NCBI RefSeq assembly: GCF_040807025.1
Contig: NC_090952.1
Coordinates: 19,589,068-19,653,067 of the forward strand
DNA length: 64,000 nucleotides
Direction: 5' to 3'
Source of the DNA: Struthio camelus
Taxonomy: Eukaryota > Chordata > Aves > Struthioniformes > Struthionidae
The notes under the pieces are model-generated. The model saw nothing but the letters and a program-made list of their open reading frames with translations, was not told where the DNA came from and searched no databases. Positions 14,337 through 26,445 of this stretch are shown here, one piece after another (the first letter of the stretch is position 1; every line of letters starts with the position of its first letter). Position numbers and translations under genes: made by a program.

Positions 14337-17300
14337 TATCTCCATCTATGAACTTCTAATTCATACTGTATTTATATAGTAATGGATAGCAGTATTTTCA
14401 CTGGTGTAAAAACATGAGAATTGTGACCATAATTCCAGCAAAACATGTTGTAGCAGAGAGTTTCTCCAAAGTTCCAAGTTTCAGCTAGCTTGCATTTTAG
14501 ACATTTATGACTTGGGGTAGAAAAACTGATTTGACCTAAAGTTATGTGAGTATCTTGACGGTAAAAACTCTCTCTACAAAGGTTTTAGAAAAGTTATTCA
14601 GCCTTTTTAAATTAGAGATCACTGCAAAAAGTGGGATTCTGAGACAACCACTCTTTGCATTAAATAGTAAGTCGAAATACATCTGATTGGCATTTATAAA
14701 GCGTGGTGCAACCTAGATAAACACTGGCCTACAAAATGTAAGACAAGGGAATTTCTGTTACTGAAAAGCACAAATGTTATTGAAAAGTAAAAATGGTGGT
14801 AGTGCTCCCAGATTGAAAGTGAGATTTGTTTTACATTTCCAGGAAATAGAGATGAAGCAAAATGAAGAGAAAGAAACTACTGTTCAAAGAAGTCTATGGA
14901 AAAAAATTAAAGTTTTACTTGAGATTGAGGCAAAATCCCAGTAAAATATGTAGTGCAACGTAGTCACAATTTGTCTTCTGAGTTCTCCCATTGTTCTGAC
15001 AGGAAAAAAGAAACAAAGCAAACCTGTGTGGGGCCTTCAGCAGAGAAAAACCTGCAATCTTAGGTTTTTCTGTCAGTCTTGTAAGAGTAACTCCTTTTCG
15101 TTCCCTACACCAGTTTCCACATATAGTCCATTCACAGTAGTCAAGGGAAGGCTCGTGTTTTATTTTCTTGCTTGATTCACATACACGTGAATTACAATCG
15201 TTCTTGGAGGCTATCTCTTGGAGGCTAGCCTCTCCGTGACTTATCTGAGCGACTGAAGTAAGGCTACTCAAGCAGTTTTGCATGACGTGCAAAAACGCTG
15301 ACAAATCATCCTACAGGCAGTGCATTTTTGTTAACAGATTATTCCACAAGTATAAAGCCAGTGTTTGTATATAGTATCTATCAGACTTTTATCCTTTAGT
15401 TTTGTGAAGTTTATAAAAATCAGTGTCTGTGCAAAAAGAAACCATATTAACTGCAATTAGGGAAAGACATGGACAGTTCCTCTGTTCTGCAAGGCAGCTG
15501 TCTGCTAGCCAACCAGTACCAAACAAGGACCTGCGAGTATACAAATTGCTCTAAAACGGCCACAGCACACACAGCGTCTTGCCCATCAAAATAAAAAAAG
15601 AAGAATCAGCTAAACGTACTATATGGAAACCATATTTCTGAGAGTTTTCCTACTAAGTACAAGTTTTAGAAAGGAAGCAAGCTTGACCTTCACAGTATGC
15701 AAAACTTTGGCTCTGGTCCTAGCTCTTTTCACATGTGAATAGCTCCTGTGGGGCCTCTTAATGTGCTTAGAGTAACAAACAATTTCAGGATTTAGACCTT
15801 GATCTGAATCAACGGGAGCAACAATACCTTCTAATATGCAAAAGTACTTCTGTTTTTAATAAAGTAATGCACTTGCTGCATGAACACAGTAGAACTTTGT
15901 CTTTGACTCTTCATTTTCATACTTTTAACTGTTTTGGTTTGTAAAGGGTTTTTCACCACTTTGCCTCCAATACTGATTCAATATGCCATCTACTTCTGAA
16001 CCTTTCATTTTTTTAGTGGAATAACAATATTCACTACATTCATTTGGCTGTGTATCTCAAACATAGTTCAGATTGAACTGCTATCATTAGATTTATTCCT
16101 TCTTAAATAAAGAAGGCACTTTCTGATGCAACGACCCACAAACACTATTTTGTAAGGCAGGTATAACTCTCTCCAACACAGGAGACAGCTGGCTCCACCA
16201 CTGCTTATCCTCAGACAGCACTTTGAAAAATAGGAAGAATCATCACCCCTGACAATGCTTTTTACTTCCTTTTCTGGAATATTTGATGCTATTGCAGTTG
16301 ATTTATCTCGCACAGGACAAACCATCACGTAGGTCATTGTGTCTCCGAGTAACATTCAAACTTCTTTCAGGAAAAAAGTATTTCCAAGTAATGATCTTTA
16401 TTTTCCTCTAATCTGAGGCAAGAGGGACAAGACACCACAATGTCCAAATAACATACAAAAATTCCTTCATCGCTTGCTTCTTTTTTTGGTGTAAAATACA
16501 GAGTAATCTTTTAGAATATGGACTTTTTATGGACTTGTCTATCTCAGAAATCAATTGTAATGACAGCAAAACAGAGCACGTATTAAAAGGACTGACAACC
16601 AGTCTTAATCCGTACATCATCAACACGATGCAAACCAAACATGCATACCCGCATGTTCATTTTTTGTCCTTTTCCTGTTGTTTATTTCATATGTTACCTA
16701 TCAACATTCCTGAACGTTTTGTAATAAGCATAAATGACATGCAGGCACCATCCTCAGCATTGTGCTATACTGCAGTTGGGACACAAACTCTAATCTGCAT
16801 GTAACGTTCTGTCTTTATATTACGAAGTGCCTCTGTCATACCTAAAAAAAAAAAAAAAACACAATTTATTTCACTGATTTCATAGAATTTACCTCCCAAT
16901 ATAATAAAACACAGTGGATGTGATGACACTCAGGTGACTGATATGCAAGTAGAACCTAGAAAAAAACCCCTCTGTTCTGCAGTAGTTTCATATGGTTAAA
17001 AACCATGCAACTGCTCATTCTGGGTCCACGTTAAAAGCAGCTCACTGAATACATGAGCATGCAGGAAAAATGGATATAGTTGACCAAAGGAGTTGCGATT
17101 TTTACCAACTGTTTGTAGGACTCTCGTCCTCTCTCTTACATACCTTTTTTTCAGACAAAACGCAGTGTTCAAACTATACGTAGCTGTAAAAGTGAGGCAT
17201 TGCCAGCATCCTGCTATAGCGAAGAAGGTTTTAAAAAAAGGAAAAGGAGGGAGGGCTTTCACATAGATTTTCATACTATTTTTAAAAAATAAGGACACAT

Positions 17301-17520
17301 ACATAAAAATGTGTGCGGGGGTAAGTGCCATTTCTTTTTTTGCTCATCAGTGAAGAGTTTAAAACCGTCTCCTCACCCAACAGCAAAGTACAGAGAAAAC
17401 GCTAAATTATTTACCAATAATTATTGTGTTCACTGAGAAGTGCATACTGCAGGCACTGGGCAAAGCACTGCAAATAGCTCAAGACACTCAAGTTATTAAA
17501 ACCAACACCACCAATTAAGC
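14337..17520. other. AT-rich non-coding stretch left of the CpG island
   Basis: No supported exon was found. A poly(A) run of about 16 bases lies near 16,843-16,859. Minus-strand open frames near 14.9-15.3, 16.1-16.4 and 17.0-17.3 kb show no recognisable domain. If the minus-strand donor at 17,571 is used, this would be the start of that transcript's first intron. Confidence 0.5.
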
Positions 17521-17565
17521 ATTAATCAAAATGTATTTTCACGTAAGCACTGGTAAACGGCAGGA

Positions 17566-17572
17566 ACTCACC
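17566..17572 (-). other. Minus-strand splice donor at the left edge of the CpG island
   Basis: Read on the minus strand, the sequence is GTTG followed by GTGAGTTCC, a near-consensus U1 donor exactly where GC-rich sequence gives way to AT-rich sequence. That position is typical of the end of a first exon. It supports minus-strand transcription out of the island. Confidence 0.45.
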
Positions 17573-17706
17573 AACACCACCTCCCCTCGCGAGCCCCGAT
17601 CCCGCACGCACCATCCACCGGCTTCGCCCAGGCCGGGCCCTCGCCAGCTGCGGCGGCGCTCGGCAACTGCCGCCAACGGCGCTCGCGGGACCGGCCCCGC
17701 CGCCAT
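17572..17706 (-). other. Candidate first coding exon of a divergent minus-strand gene (45 codons)
   Basis: On the minus strand an ATG at 17,706-17,704 has a strong Kozak context (G at -3, G at +4). It opens a frame of exactly 45 codons ending in phase 0 at a GTGAGT donor (intron begins at 17,571). The predicted peptide starts MAAGPVPRAPLAAVAE, continues with an RRR run at residues 17-19 and ends GEVVL. The Arg-rich, acid-poor start resembles a mitochondrial presequence, but this is only a hint. I recognise no family. The ATG also lies inside a YY1-type GCCGCCAT element, which often looks like a start codon in CpG islands, and the frame is open further upstream, so a non-coding divergent transcript is a real alternative. 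No second exon could be identified in the 17.5 kb downstream on this strand. Confidence 0.27.
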
Positions 17707-17811
17707 TTCCCGAGGCGACCCGGCACACGAGGGCTGCCGGCCGCGGGGCGCTGCCCGCCCTCGCTCCGGCGGCAGCACGCCGGCCCGCGCGGCTCGAGGA
17801 CGGCGCCGGGC

Positions 17812-17848
17812 GGTCTGGTCCGGTCCGGTCCGGTCCGGTCGGGACCGG
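17812..17848. repeat. (CCGGT)n pentanucleotide microsatellite in the CpG island
   Basis: About six imperfect tandem units of a GGTCC/CCGGT pentamer, ending in an inverted GGGACCGG. It lies between the two presumed transcription start regions and is CpG-containing, so it could vary in length and be methylated. Confidence 0.85.
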
Positions 17849-18539
17849 CCGCGGGCGGTATGGGGCAGCCGACCCTGTGCCCCCGCCCCCGCGGTAGATG
17901 GCGCCCGCGGAGGGGGCAGCGCGAGTCCGCGTCCCGCGCCCGCCCCCGAGGGCGCCCGCACAGCCCCGCTTCGCCCAGCGGCGCCCCCCGCCCCTCACGC
18001 GGCTCCCTCCGCCGCGGCGCCCGCTCCTTCGCCCAGCGGCCCCTCCGCCGCCGTCTCGGGCTCCGCCGGGGCAACGGGGAAAGAGAGTCCGGCGCAGGGG
18101 GGGGCGGACGCCGCTGCCGCCCCGGCGCGCCCGGCCGGCCCGTGCCCGCGGCGGGAGGCGCCGGCGGCGGCTCTTCCTTCGCCCCTCGGCGGCGGAGGGA
18201 GGCGCGGGGCCGAGCCGCCCACACGGCCCGCAGCCCGGCCGCGCCGTCCCGTCCCCTCCCGCCGCGGACCGGCGCCCGGGCGCTGCGGGCTCGTCGCCGG
18301 GCGGGGGAGCCGCCGCCGCCGGGCAGCGCCGGCGAGGCGGCCCCGCTCAGGGCGCGTGTTTCGGGGCGGGGGGCGGCGGAGGCGGCGGGGCGGGCGGGCA
18401 GCGCGCCGACCCCCCGCGGAGGCGGCGGAGCGGCCCCGCCGCCGCTTTTCGGGGGATGCTGCGGGCGGCGGCGGCGGGAGGGGGAAGCCCCCTCGGCCCG
18501 GCCATTCGCGTCGCCGCTGTCGCTCCGCCCCTCGCGCTG

Positions 18540-19283
18540 ATGTCAGCCGCGGGGAGGGCCGGCTGGCAGCGGCGGCGCGGGGCGCGGGCGGCCGCGGCAG
18601 AGCCGAGGAGCCGCCGCCGCCGCTGCCGCCGCCGGGACAGCGCGGGCTCCGCGGCGCCGCCGGCAGCCAGCCCGCGCCGCCAGGGGCGCCGCCGCCGCGC
18701 CAGCCACCAGCCAGCCCCGCCGGGAGGCGCAGGGCGACCCGCTCCAGCCGGCGGCCGGCTTTCCCGCGGGAGGCGGCGGGCGCCCGGCTCCGCTGCGCTG
18801 CGCTCCTGCCGCCCGCCGGGCGCGGGCAGCTCTGTGCCGGGCTGCGCTGCGGAGCGGCCGCCGAGTTCCGTCTTCCCCGCTCAACTTCGGGGAAGCGGCC
18901 GGACCTCTGAGGACTGGTGCGGCGCTTCCAGGGCGCGACTGCCTTCTCCTCCCGTGCAGCTGCGAAGGCAGATAATTAACCCAACAAAAAATAAAACAAA
19001 CTCAGGCTTGCCTAAAAGTTAGGATACCTTCCCTTCCCCCCCCCCCCCCCCAAAAAAAAAAAAATCTTTCCTTTCACGATTTTATTCCCTGTGTGGAAGT
19101 CGCCCGTGAACCTTGCTCGGCACCGCGCGTGGGAAGCGGCGGCTGGCGGTCTGGGTCGAGGATTTGCTGTGGCGAAGCGGTGCAACTTCGGTGCAGCGGG
19201 GCAGCCCTGGCTCCTCGGGCCGCCGCCGCGATGCGCTGAGGCGCCCCTGTGGACTGGCATCCTTTGCAGAGAGGGAACTGAAG
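18540..19283 (+). other. Candidate untranslated first exon of a plus-strand gene
   Basis: A strong donor, CTGAAG followed by GTAAGAC, lies at 19,283/19,284 just beyond the CpG island. A plus-strand transcript starting in the island would be spliced there. Stops in the part right of the island and the lack of a convincing Kozak ATG with a recognisable peptide suggest that this exon is 5' UTR, with coding starting in a later exon outside the window. The start coordinate is an estimate, since no start site can be pinpointed in a TATA-less island. The exon would contain the C16/A13 tract at 19,036-19,064. An internal TTTGCAG at about 19,262-19,268 could be a minor acceptor. Confidence 0.45.
19036..19064. 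repeat. C16 followed by A13 homopolymer pair
   Basis: Sixteen C residues abut thirteen A residues just right of the CpG island. Such runs are slippage-prone and often miscalled, so the exact lengths should not be trusted. If the plus-strand first exon is real, this tract lies in its 5' UTR. Confidence 0.95.
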
Positions 19284-20058
19284 GTAAGACGGGGGCTTGG
19301 GGAGAAGCTGGGGGGGGGTCTTACAGCCTTTTGTACTGTTTTATATCTTCTGTCCGACACCCCCTCCTCGGCAGAGCAGCCGGAACAGTATTAACAGGCT
19401 GGGACTGGTCAAGTAAAATGAAAGTCTGTTCTTGTCAAAAGTACACGGAGCTCGCAAGTGATTGCAAAAGATGTATTTATTTTTAGTTTGCTAGTACACT
19501 ACGTTTGTGATCCGTGTTCACAGGAAGGACAGTGGGATGGGACAGGAATGAGGGGATCCACTGTCTCGGTCTCTGATGGGCAGTTTGCGCTGGCTGCTAC
19601 ATTGTGTTGAATGCGTGCCCCCCACCACCTCCCCAGAGCATCCCATCATCGTGTTTGATTTGGTGGTTTTTTGCAGATACAGTGTCTAGTGTTAATCAGA
19701 GAGGGAGAGGGATGGAAAAAAAAACATATGGAGCATTTCATTGATGTGATCATAATCCTGTAATGGAGATTGCATTAAATGAGGATTGCATCAAAATGCC
19801 TAGCTGCTGTGGAGAGAGGAGAGAGCAAAAACTATGCAGGATTGTAAATGAAGTTCTTTGATTGAAGGATTTTCTTGAACCATGGAGGGATGTCTGTAAG
19901 CTTAAAGTTGCTGTGTATGTGGAGTAATGGAATGGGATAAAAAAGAGATCAAGCTGAAATATATTTTAATTCACTCAAGCTCTGGATGCAGATAAAATTG
20001 GTTAGAGGCATTGCAGTGATGTCCAAAGAATACTTGGTTTCAGCTGTGGAGACCACAG

Positions 20059-20100
20059 AAAGGCAAGGATAGAAGAAACCGCAAAAAGGCAAGGATAGAA
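20059..20100. repeat. 26-bp direct duplication
   Basis: The 16-base sequence AAAGGCAAGGATAGAA occurs at 20,059 and again at 20,085, a direct repeat with 26-bp period. It looks like a simple local duplication with no evident function. Confidence 0.85.
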
Positions 20101-22168
20101 TATTTCCTATCATTTTGGGAAGGGAAGGATGGGTCATGTATGACTTTTGCCATAATGGCACAAAGCTTACAGCCTGCTGGTTGCAAGCAGAAGCCTTGTC
20201 AGTGATATGGAAAGCAGAAGATTTATCTCGTTTTCCTTTTGCAACCTTGGCATAGGAGCTTGTAAGGAGTAGCTCTAAGGTATGTGACAAGAGACAAACA
20301 GGGACCTCTCGGACACTAAAAGAAACTGTAAGCTTGAGAGAGATTGGCTAGACTCGTCTGATCCTGTCTTTCTGAGCTTGAGATGATAATTCATTTTAAG
20401 TAATTGTTGCTGCTTATCTCAATTGGCAAAAGAGGGTTCAAGTTTATTGAACCGAAGCAGACCTGAGGACAGTGGATATTATCAACTCAGCCTTGCCTTA
20501 TTTTTTTGCTGAATTTCATTCTGGCACAGAGAACTGATTCACAAAGAGCACCTTCTTCAAGTCTTATTGAAAGGCAATCCGCAGAGAACAGAAAGAGTAA
20601 GGCAAAGATAGACTATGACTTTTTGGTTGTCAGTGGTGGAAGTAGTTTTGATCTGTCAGGTTACACAAGTCAAAAGAGGTAAGAGAGGATAAAAGTTACT
20701 TATTTAATTACTAACATTTTCACACAAAGAAAGAAAATGGTACACAAATAAACGTCACAGACTGGGAAAGAGAACGTTTCTTAGAACCATCCAAGTTATA
20801 ACTCCACGTAGATGGTAGAGAAATTTTCTGTAAAAATGCTCATTAGTATTTCTGTACAACTGCAAAAGAACTGGTTAAATATAAAATTATACAGGATATA
20901 ACAAAACAAAATATCTGAGGTTGTCAGAAGTAATTTGTTTTCCCATTTGACCTGTGTACATGAAGTGAGGTAATAGCTCCACATTTGAGCATCTCTTGTA
21001 CTGTATATTTGGCATAGAATAAAGTTGAGAAAGCAATGCTTATTTTAAATAAAATGAAGAAAAGCAGCTTAAGCAGGCTGAATTCCTCTTCAGCGTTTTA
21101 TTTTGGCAAAAGGAGACTTTTTGTGAATTGTAAAAGATGAGTTTAGAATATTAATGGCTAAACTCCAGGGAGCTTAGTGTTAGCTCAGTAGGCAGAGGGT
21201 TCTTCCTCTAAAGAGGTATCTGGACAAGATATGTTTAAATTTCAAGCCATGTTCAGCTGAGACTGTTAGTATCCGTGTTTCAAAATCAATTGTTTACGCT
21301 GCGCACGGGAATGATGCTTAATCTGGAAAATATAACAAGTATTCCTAAGTTGATTTTTTTATAGAAAGAACAAGCAGTATTCTTTAATTATACTTCTGTA
21401 TGTATGAGTGTTCCGGATTTGCCTTTAATTTTTATCAAGCAACAGCTGAGGAACAAATTTGGCTTTCCAGAACATGGTTATCCATTCAGATCTTGGTTTG
21501 CATTTCTTTCTACAGAACTCTTACTGCTTCATGGCTGCATTGTTCATCCTTGCAGCGTTTCTTCAAATGTGAGCATAAGAGTGCCTTGCTATGGTTAAAG
21601 GATAATTTATATTCAGTGTAGTACTGTCTGCTCAGTGGAATTGGCTTTATACATCACAGCCTCTGCAAAAAAGGAGATCAAAGATCTGAACCTGTGGTCC
21701 TGTATTGCATTTGTATTCTACATGGACTTGAGTAATCTTATTCTGGAGTCATTCACACTCCCATAGTTAAGAATATGTCAGTCTTTCCACTAAAACACCC
21801 ATTTGTTTAGTAATTTAACATTCAGTTTTAAAGATGGGATCTACGCTTGCATTAAACACATTTGTGCAGTTAAAAAAAAAAAAAAAAAGAGATCCTAAGC
21901 AATGATGTATAATAACAGTTGGCATTTGCTAGTAGAGCACTGTGAAGTTGCTTTTATAGAAAGCTCAGTACAAAATAATGCCTGCCTGAAAAATTTAGAG
22001 ATGAAAAGGAAGAAAAATCTTTTCAGATTTGGAAAGCCCCTGTGGATCCAGGTGAGTGTTCAAACCTAAATTTTAAAGGGGCCTGTGCTTGTTAAGCAGG
22101 CACTAGGGCACTGGCTCAAAACAGGAACTAGTCAGATCAGTTTCAAAGTTCAATCTTAGACTATATTA

Positions 22169-22191
22169 AACTAATGCCCTTGGCATTAGTT
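22169..22191. repeat. 10-bp perfect hairpin with 3-nt loop
   Basis: AACTAATGCC (22,169-22,178) and GGCATTAGTT (22,182-22,191) are exact complements separated by CTT. The stem is too short for a microRNA precursor, the flanks do not clearly extend it, and there is no terminator logic in this kind of genome. Confidence 0.8.
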
Positions 22192-25100
22192 CAGTTAGTT
22201 ATTTTGAGGGTGAAGTTACAAGAACAACAAAACAAAACCCCAAACCTCATATCTTAACCACTGACATTATCCTTTTAATATGCTAAAACAACACTAAATT
22301 TTTGAAAAATGTTGATTGTGTGACATAAATGTTAAAAGGATTTTTGGGATGCTGCTGCCAAAGCACACCCTTAAGGTAGTCTACCTGAGAATAGCCTTTA
22401 CAGTAATCATGCCTTCCCATTACAGGTGCAGTGAGTGGTACTAATGGTCAGTCAACACTTAAACATAACCCTTTCTCCTGAAGGATCCTAAAGTCTTTTA
22501 CAACTATCTGTATCGATTATACAGCCATGTTCCAACAGTAAAGTAGTTGCTTCAGCAGTGTGGATGAAGTACAATGTTTATAACCATTTTGTGCACATTT
22601 AATGTTATAATTTAAAGTCTATACATTACATGTAAAAATACACGTGGATTCAATGTTACAATCGGATGTGTTACACTAGGTTTGTTCAAGTGGTAGGTTC
22701 AAGATACAGCTTGGTGTCTTTACTATATTTCAAGTATTTTGGATTGGATGAAATAAATGTGTGTTGTCTAAGTGAAAGTTTTGTAGTTGAAATAAAAATT
22801 CGTGTGTGAGATTAATAATCTTTTGTCCCAATGATCTCTTTCTTCAATGAGATCACTGAGAGGAAATTTACGACACTTGTCTCTCTTTACTGTGTGAAGT
22901 ACTAGTGACCATATCTTTCTGGGATCTTTGGAAAATTCATGCTCCCTGCAAATACCAGGCAAGGCAGGATGAAGCAGGAAATTCAGGGAATGGGAATTTG
23001 ATTATCCCTTTAGAACTGTGAGGAGACACCCATTCTCATTATCCAACAGTAAAATAAGGAAAATAGGTTTAAAAGACAGTCTTTTTCAATTACCGTTTCT
23101 GAATTAGTACAGTGACTTGCCAGGAAGCATAAAAGCTTCTACTAGCTTTTGCACATTTAAAAGCTCCACTGACAGAGAAGTTTAAACTGTCCTTATAATT
23201 GTCTTTAAGGTGTTACATTGTGAATAAGAGTGGGATTAGTAGAAAATACATTTTGAGTGATGATAATACCATTTATTATCTGTGGCACAAGTGGATGAAA
23301 GATTTTTTTTTTTAATTTTTAAAAAACTGTTTTAAAAATTCCTTTTTCCAAATACAGAAAGTGAATACGTTTTTAACAGTTACTCAATAGAATTTCCTAT
23401 TTGAACGAAAAAAAAAAATTGTTTGCAGGGAAGGTTTCATGAAGGTCCAGGGAACCTTAGTACAGATAATGACAATTTAGATCTCAAAGAGCTTGGAATT
23501 TAGTCTGTAGAGAGAGTCTTGTAAATGGATTTTCTGTAACTGCGTCATAATTAGACATTATCTGAAGTTTTGTTTCATTGCTTTTAATAAGTATTCTGTT
23601 GAAAATTACTATATTTCATATATATACTAGAAATATTTTCCATAGATAACGTAAGTTTTAGCCTTCTTGATCCAACATGGCCTGAACCAAAGCTTCTTGG
23701 GGTCTGTGAGAGCATTCCTATTGGAACATAGTCTTAAATAATTGCTTCTTGCATTACGTAATATATGCTGCAACTTCTGCTCTTTGTTTAGAACTTAATA
23801 TGGTATATAGAGGGCATTGCTGCATGCGAGTTTTGCATGCAAGCATGGCAGAATTTAGGCTGCTTAACAGCAAGTGCTTTGCTAACTTTTCAGGCCAATT
23901 TCTTCTCAAATTAGTGTTGTTTTCCTTCATGTAAATTGCAAAATACTCCACATGGATTATATAATTTCAAGGGAACCTGCATAACCAGATCAGCAGAGAG
24001 CCAAATATTGTTCTCAGAGAGACAGATGACTGTTAAAATTGTTGGAGATTTCCAACTTTAATAGTGAAATTATAAACAGAGGTGGCCCACTATATTTAAA
24101 ACCTGTCACTGGTGGGTTTAATATGGCAGTTCACAGTGCTAAGAAACACTGCCTGACTCATTTTCCTGCCAGTGGAACATCTTGCGTTGTATGCTACTTT
24201 GATTTGACATAGTTGTTTTGGGAATGATTTTCTTCCTCCAAGCTGGTCTAGAAATAAGATGTCTCTGGCGGTGCAGTCTGTTTGTATATCGGTGTTTATC
24301 TGTTACATCCTTAAGGACATAGTTTTATTATTTTTGTAAGAATTTAATTAGTAATTATGGGAGCTTTATGCTGTCTAGTAAAGTAGCAGGAAATACATAC
24401 TAAAGAGAAAAAAATCCAACAAGTAAAAGTTTGCAATGCTTTAGGCACAGCATATTTTATTTAACCAGCTATTTACACCTTCATTGTTGCTACTCTGCAC
24501 TAGTTTGTTAAATAAATGCATATGTATGGAAATCCGCGAACTAAGGGATCTATTATGACACACCTGGGTGCACTAAAGCCCAGCAGTTTTGTTTCCAGCT
24601 TTATTCTATGGCACATAACACATAGATGCCCACGAGAAGAAAAGTATTTGAGGGATGATAGAACTGCAGGTTCCATTAAAATGTAGGGTAGGGAGCAACT
24701 ATAAAGCAGTATCCACTGCCTGCCCTTAGTCTTCCTCCAGCTCAGATTTCATTAGAGGATCACATTTTTTGATAATCCTTCTGAGAAAGGAAGTTTCATG
24801 ACTTTGAAGAGAAAATGAGTTGGATCTCTGTAAGTGGAAGTCATAGTTCAAACTCTTGTTTACTCAGTTGTGCAGGATTATAAGAATATATGTATATTCC
24901 ATTCTCTTGACAAACAAGAATTATGAAACTGCGCGTCCTGACAGGCGCGCAGGTTACTTACATCACTGGATTTAATTAAGTATGCTGGTCTTCCTCTCCT
25001 GCAATGGAGGGTAGCTTCGATAGGAAGCGTTATGTCGAGGTGCACGTTGGATTCACAAATTGGAAGGAGATTTTCTTAGGGCATTTATGATGTTTGTGAT

Positions 25101-26425
25101 GAAAAACGTAGACTTGACTTGTCAATGTTAAATAGGGGAAGAATGCATCATAGCACTCTCTAAATCTATGTAGAGAAAAGTGCAGGGGGACTCTTGTGTT
25201 TTGAAAATTCAACATTAATGGTGACTGAATACAAACTGTAATATGTACGTATAAATCCAAACTCAAATAATTTGAGACCTGACTACCTTACTCTATTAAT
25301 TAGTTCAGATTACAGTTGCTGCAACCAATTTATAAATATATGCAAGATATAAGGCACGAAGCTAAAGTTAAAATTGAATGGAGTAATGGCTTTACTTTGT
25401 CAGTCATGTACTTTATTCTTGGAAAATGTGTGTGGCAATGTGTTTTCAATTAAGATCTGGAATAGAAGTCAGCAAAGTAATAACTCTTGTGATGAAGAAT
25501 GGGAATAAAACACGTAAGATTCATTCTATGTTCATCTTTCTGTCTTGTGAGCATGTGAGACTTTACCAGAGTGAATGATAAGCTGTGGTTTTCATAACAG
25601 TTTCGGCATCTGCATTCTACTACAGTAGATGAGTTAAGCGCTTGTCAGATGAGCATGCGTGTATGTCTAATTATCAGAGAACTCTTTTTTTAAAAATGTT
25701 ATTAATGTTCAGGAGGTCAGTAATTTCATGAATTCTTAAATAAAACAGAATAATAACGTAAATCAAGAGTTTTGTTGTCCTCATTAGTTTTTCAGAGTTT
25801 TATAAAATGAGAATGACCCTTTGCCTCTGTCAAATAGCAGCTGAAGTAGCAGCTATAGCTACTTTATCTTCTAGGATTGTACCATAAACTTGAGAAAAAA
25901 ATCATATATGCGTACACATGTAGTTGTTTATGGCATTTGCTAAATACTAGGAATGAAAATTATGGAAGAGTCCCCTGGCACTGGAAAATGAGTGTATTTT
26001 AATTGTATACAATCTGGAATAATGATAAAGAAAAATACTGAACTATCGTACCATTTTTGATAGTCACATATTGCTCCCTATCCTCCTATTTTTGATGTAT
26101 AAACGCCTTGGAAAGGCAGAACATCCAGGAAAACGTCTTAAACCACATCTTCTTAGCACAAATTTTCTTCACCCTCTAAAAAGACTAAAAAACAGTGGGC
26201 CACCAGTTATATTTTATTTGTTTTTAGACAGCGTTCAGTCAAAAAAGAGTAATCTTGTGTCTTTAAGCAGTTAGCTTTATCTAACACTTCCAAGGAAAAC
26301 TATTTGCAAGAACTGCACTGAAAGTACCCTAAAGAATAATACAAAGTATGTTTGAGGTGAGTTCATACAACATTAACTCCCATGTTTTAAGCTGCAAATG
26401 GAAAAACCCCAAAGACACACATTGC

Positions 26426-26445
26426 GGGGAGGGGGGTGGGGGTGG
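26426..26445 (+). repeat. G-rich tract, possible G-quadruplex
   Basis: Four runs of G (4, 6, 5 and 2 bases) are separated by single A or T residues on the plus strand. Depending on how the runs pair, this could fold as a two- or three-layer quadruplex. It lies in AT-rich DNA with no nearby promoter. Confidence 0.55.

Larger units (their letters stand above)
17560..18990. promoter_or_regulatory. Large CpG island, probable bidirectional promoter
   Basis: About 1.4 kb changes abruptly from AT-rich flanks to very GC-rich DNA dense in CpG, with many GC boxes and no TATA box. This is the classic vertebrate housekeeping or developmental gene promoter. Visible motifs include a YY1-like GCCGCCATTT (about 17,699-17,708), an ATF/CRE-like TGATGTCA (18,538-18,545) and an E2F-like TTTCCCGC (18,760-18,767). 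Good splice donors point away on both sides: minus strand at 17,571 and plus strand at 19,284. Long open frames in all six frames across the island are artefacts of the scarcity of AT-rich stop codons; their Pro/Arg/Ala/Gly-rich products match no protein I know. The gene identity cannot be told from this window. Confidence 0.93.

Noticed and set aside
17531..19022. Very long overlapping open frames (up to 459 codons) on both strands of the CpG island
   Set aside because: GC-rich DNA is poor in stop codons. The products are Arg/Pro/Ala/Gly-rich in every frame, none resembles a known protein, and some 'starts' are GTG or TTG rather than ATG.
22169..22191. Hairpin considered as a microRNA precursor
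   Set aside because: The stem is only 10 bp with a 3-nt loop, much shorter than a microRNA precursor, and I recognise no known microRNA sequence.
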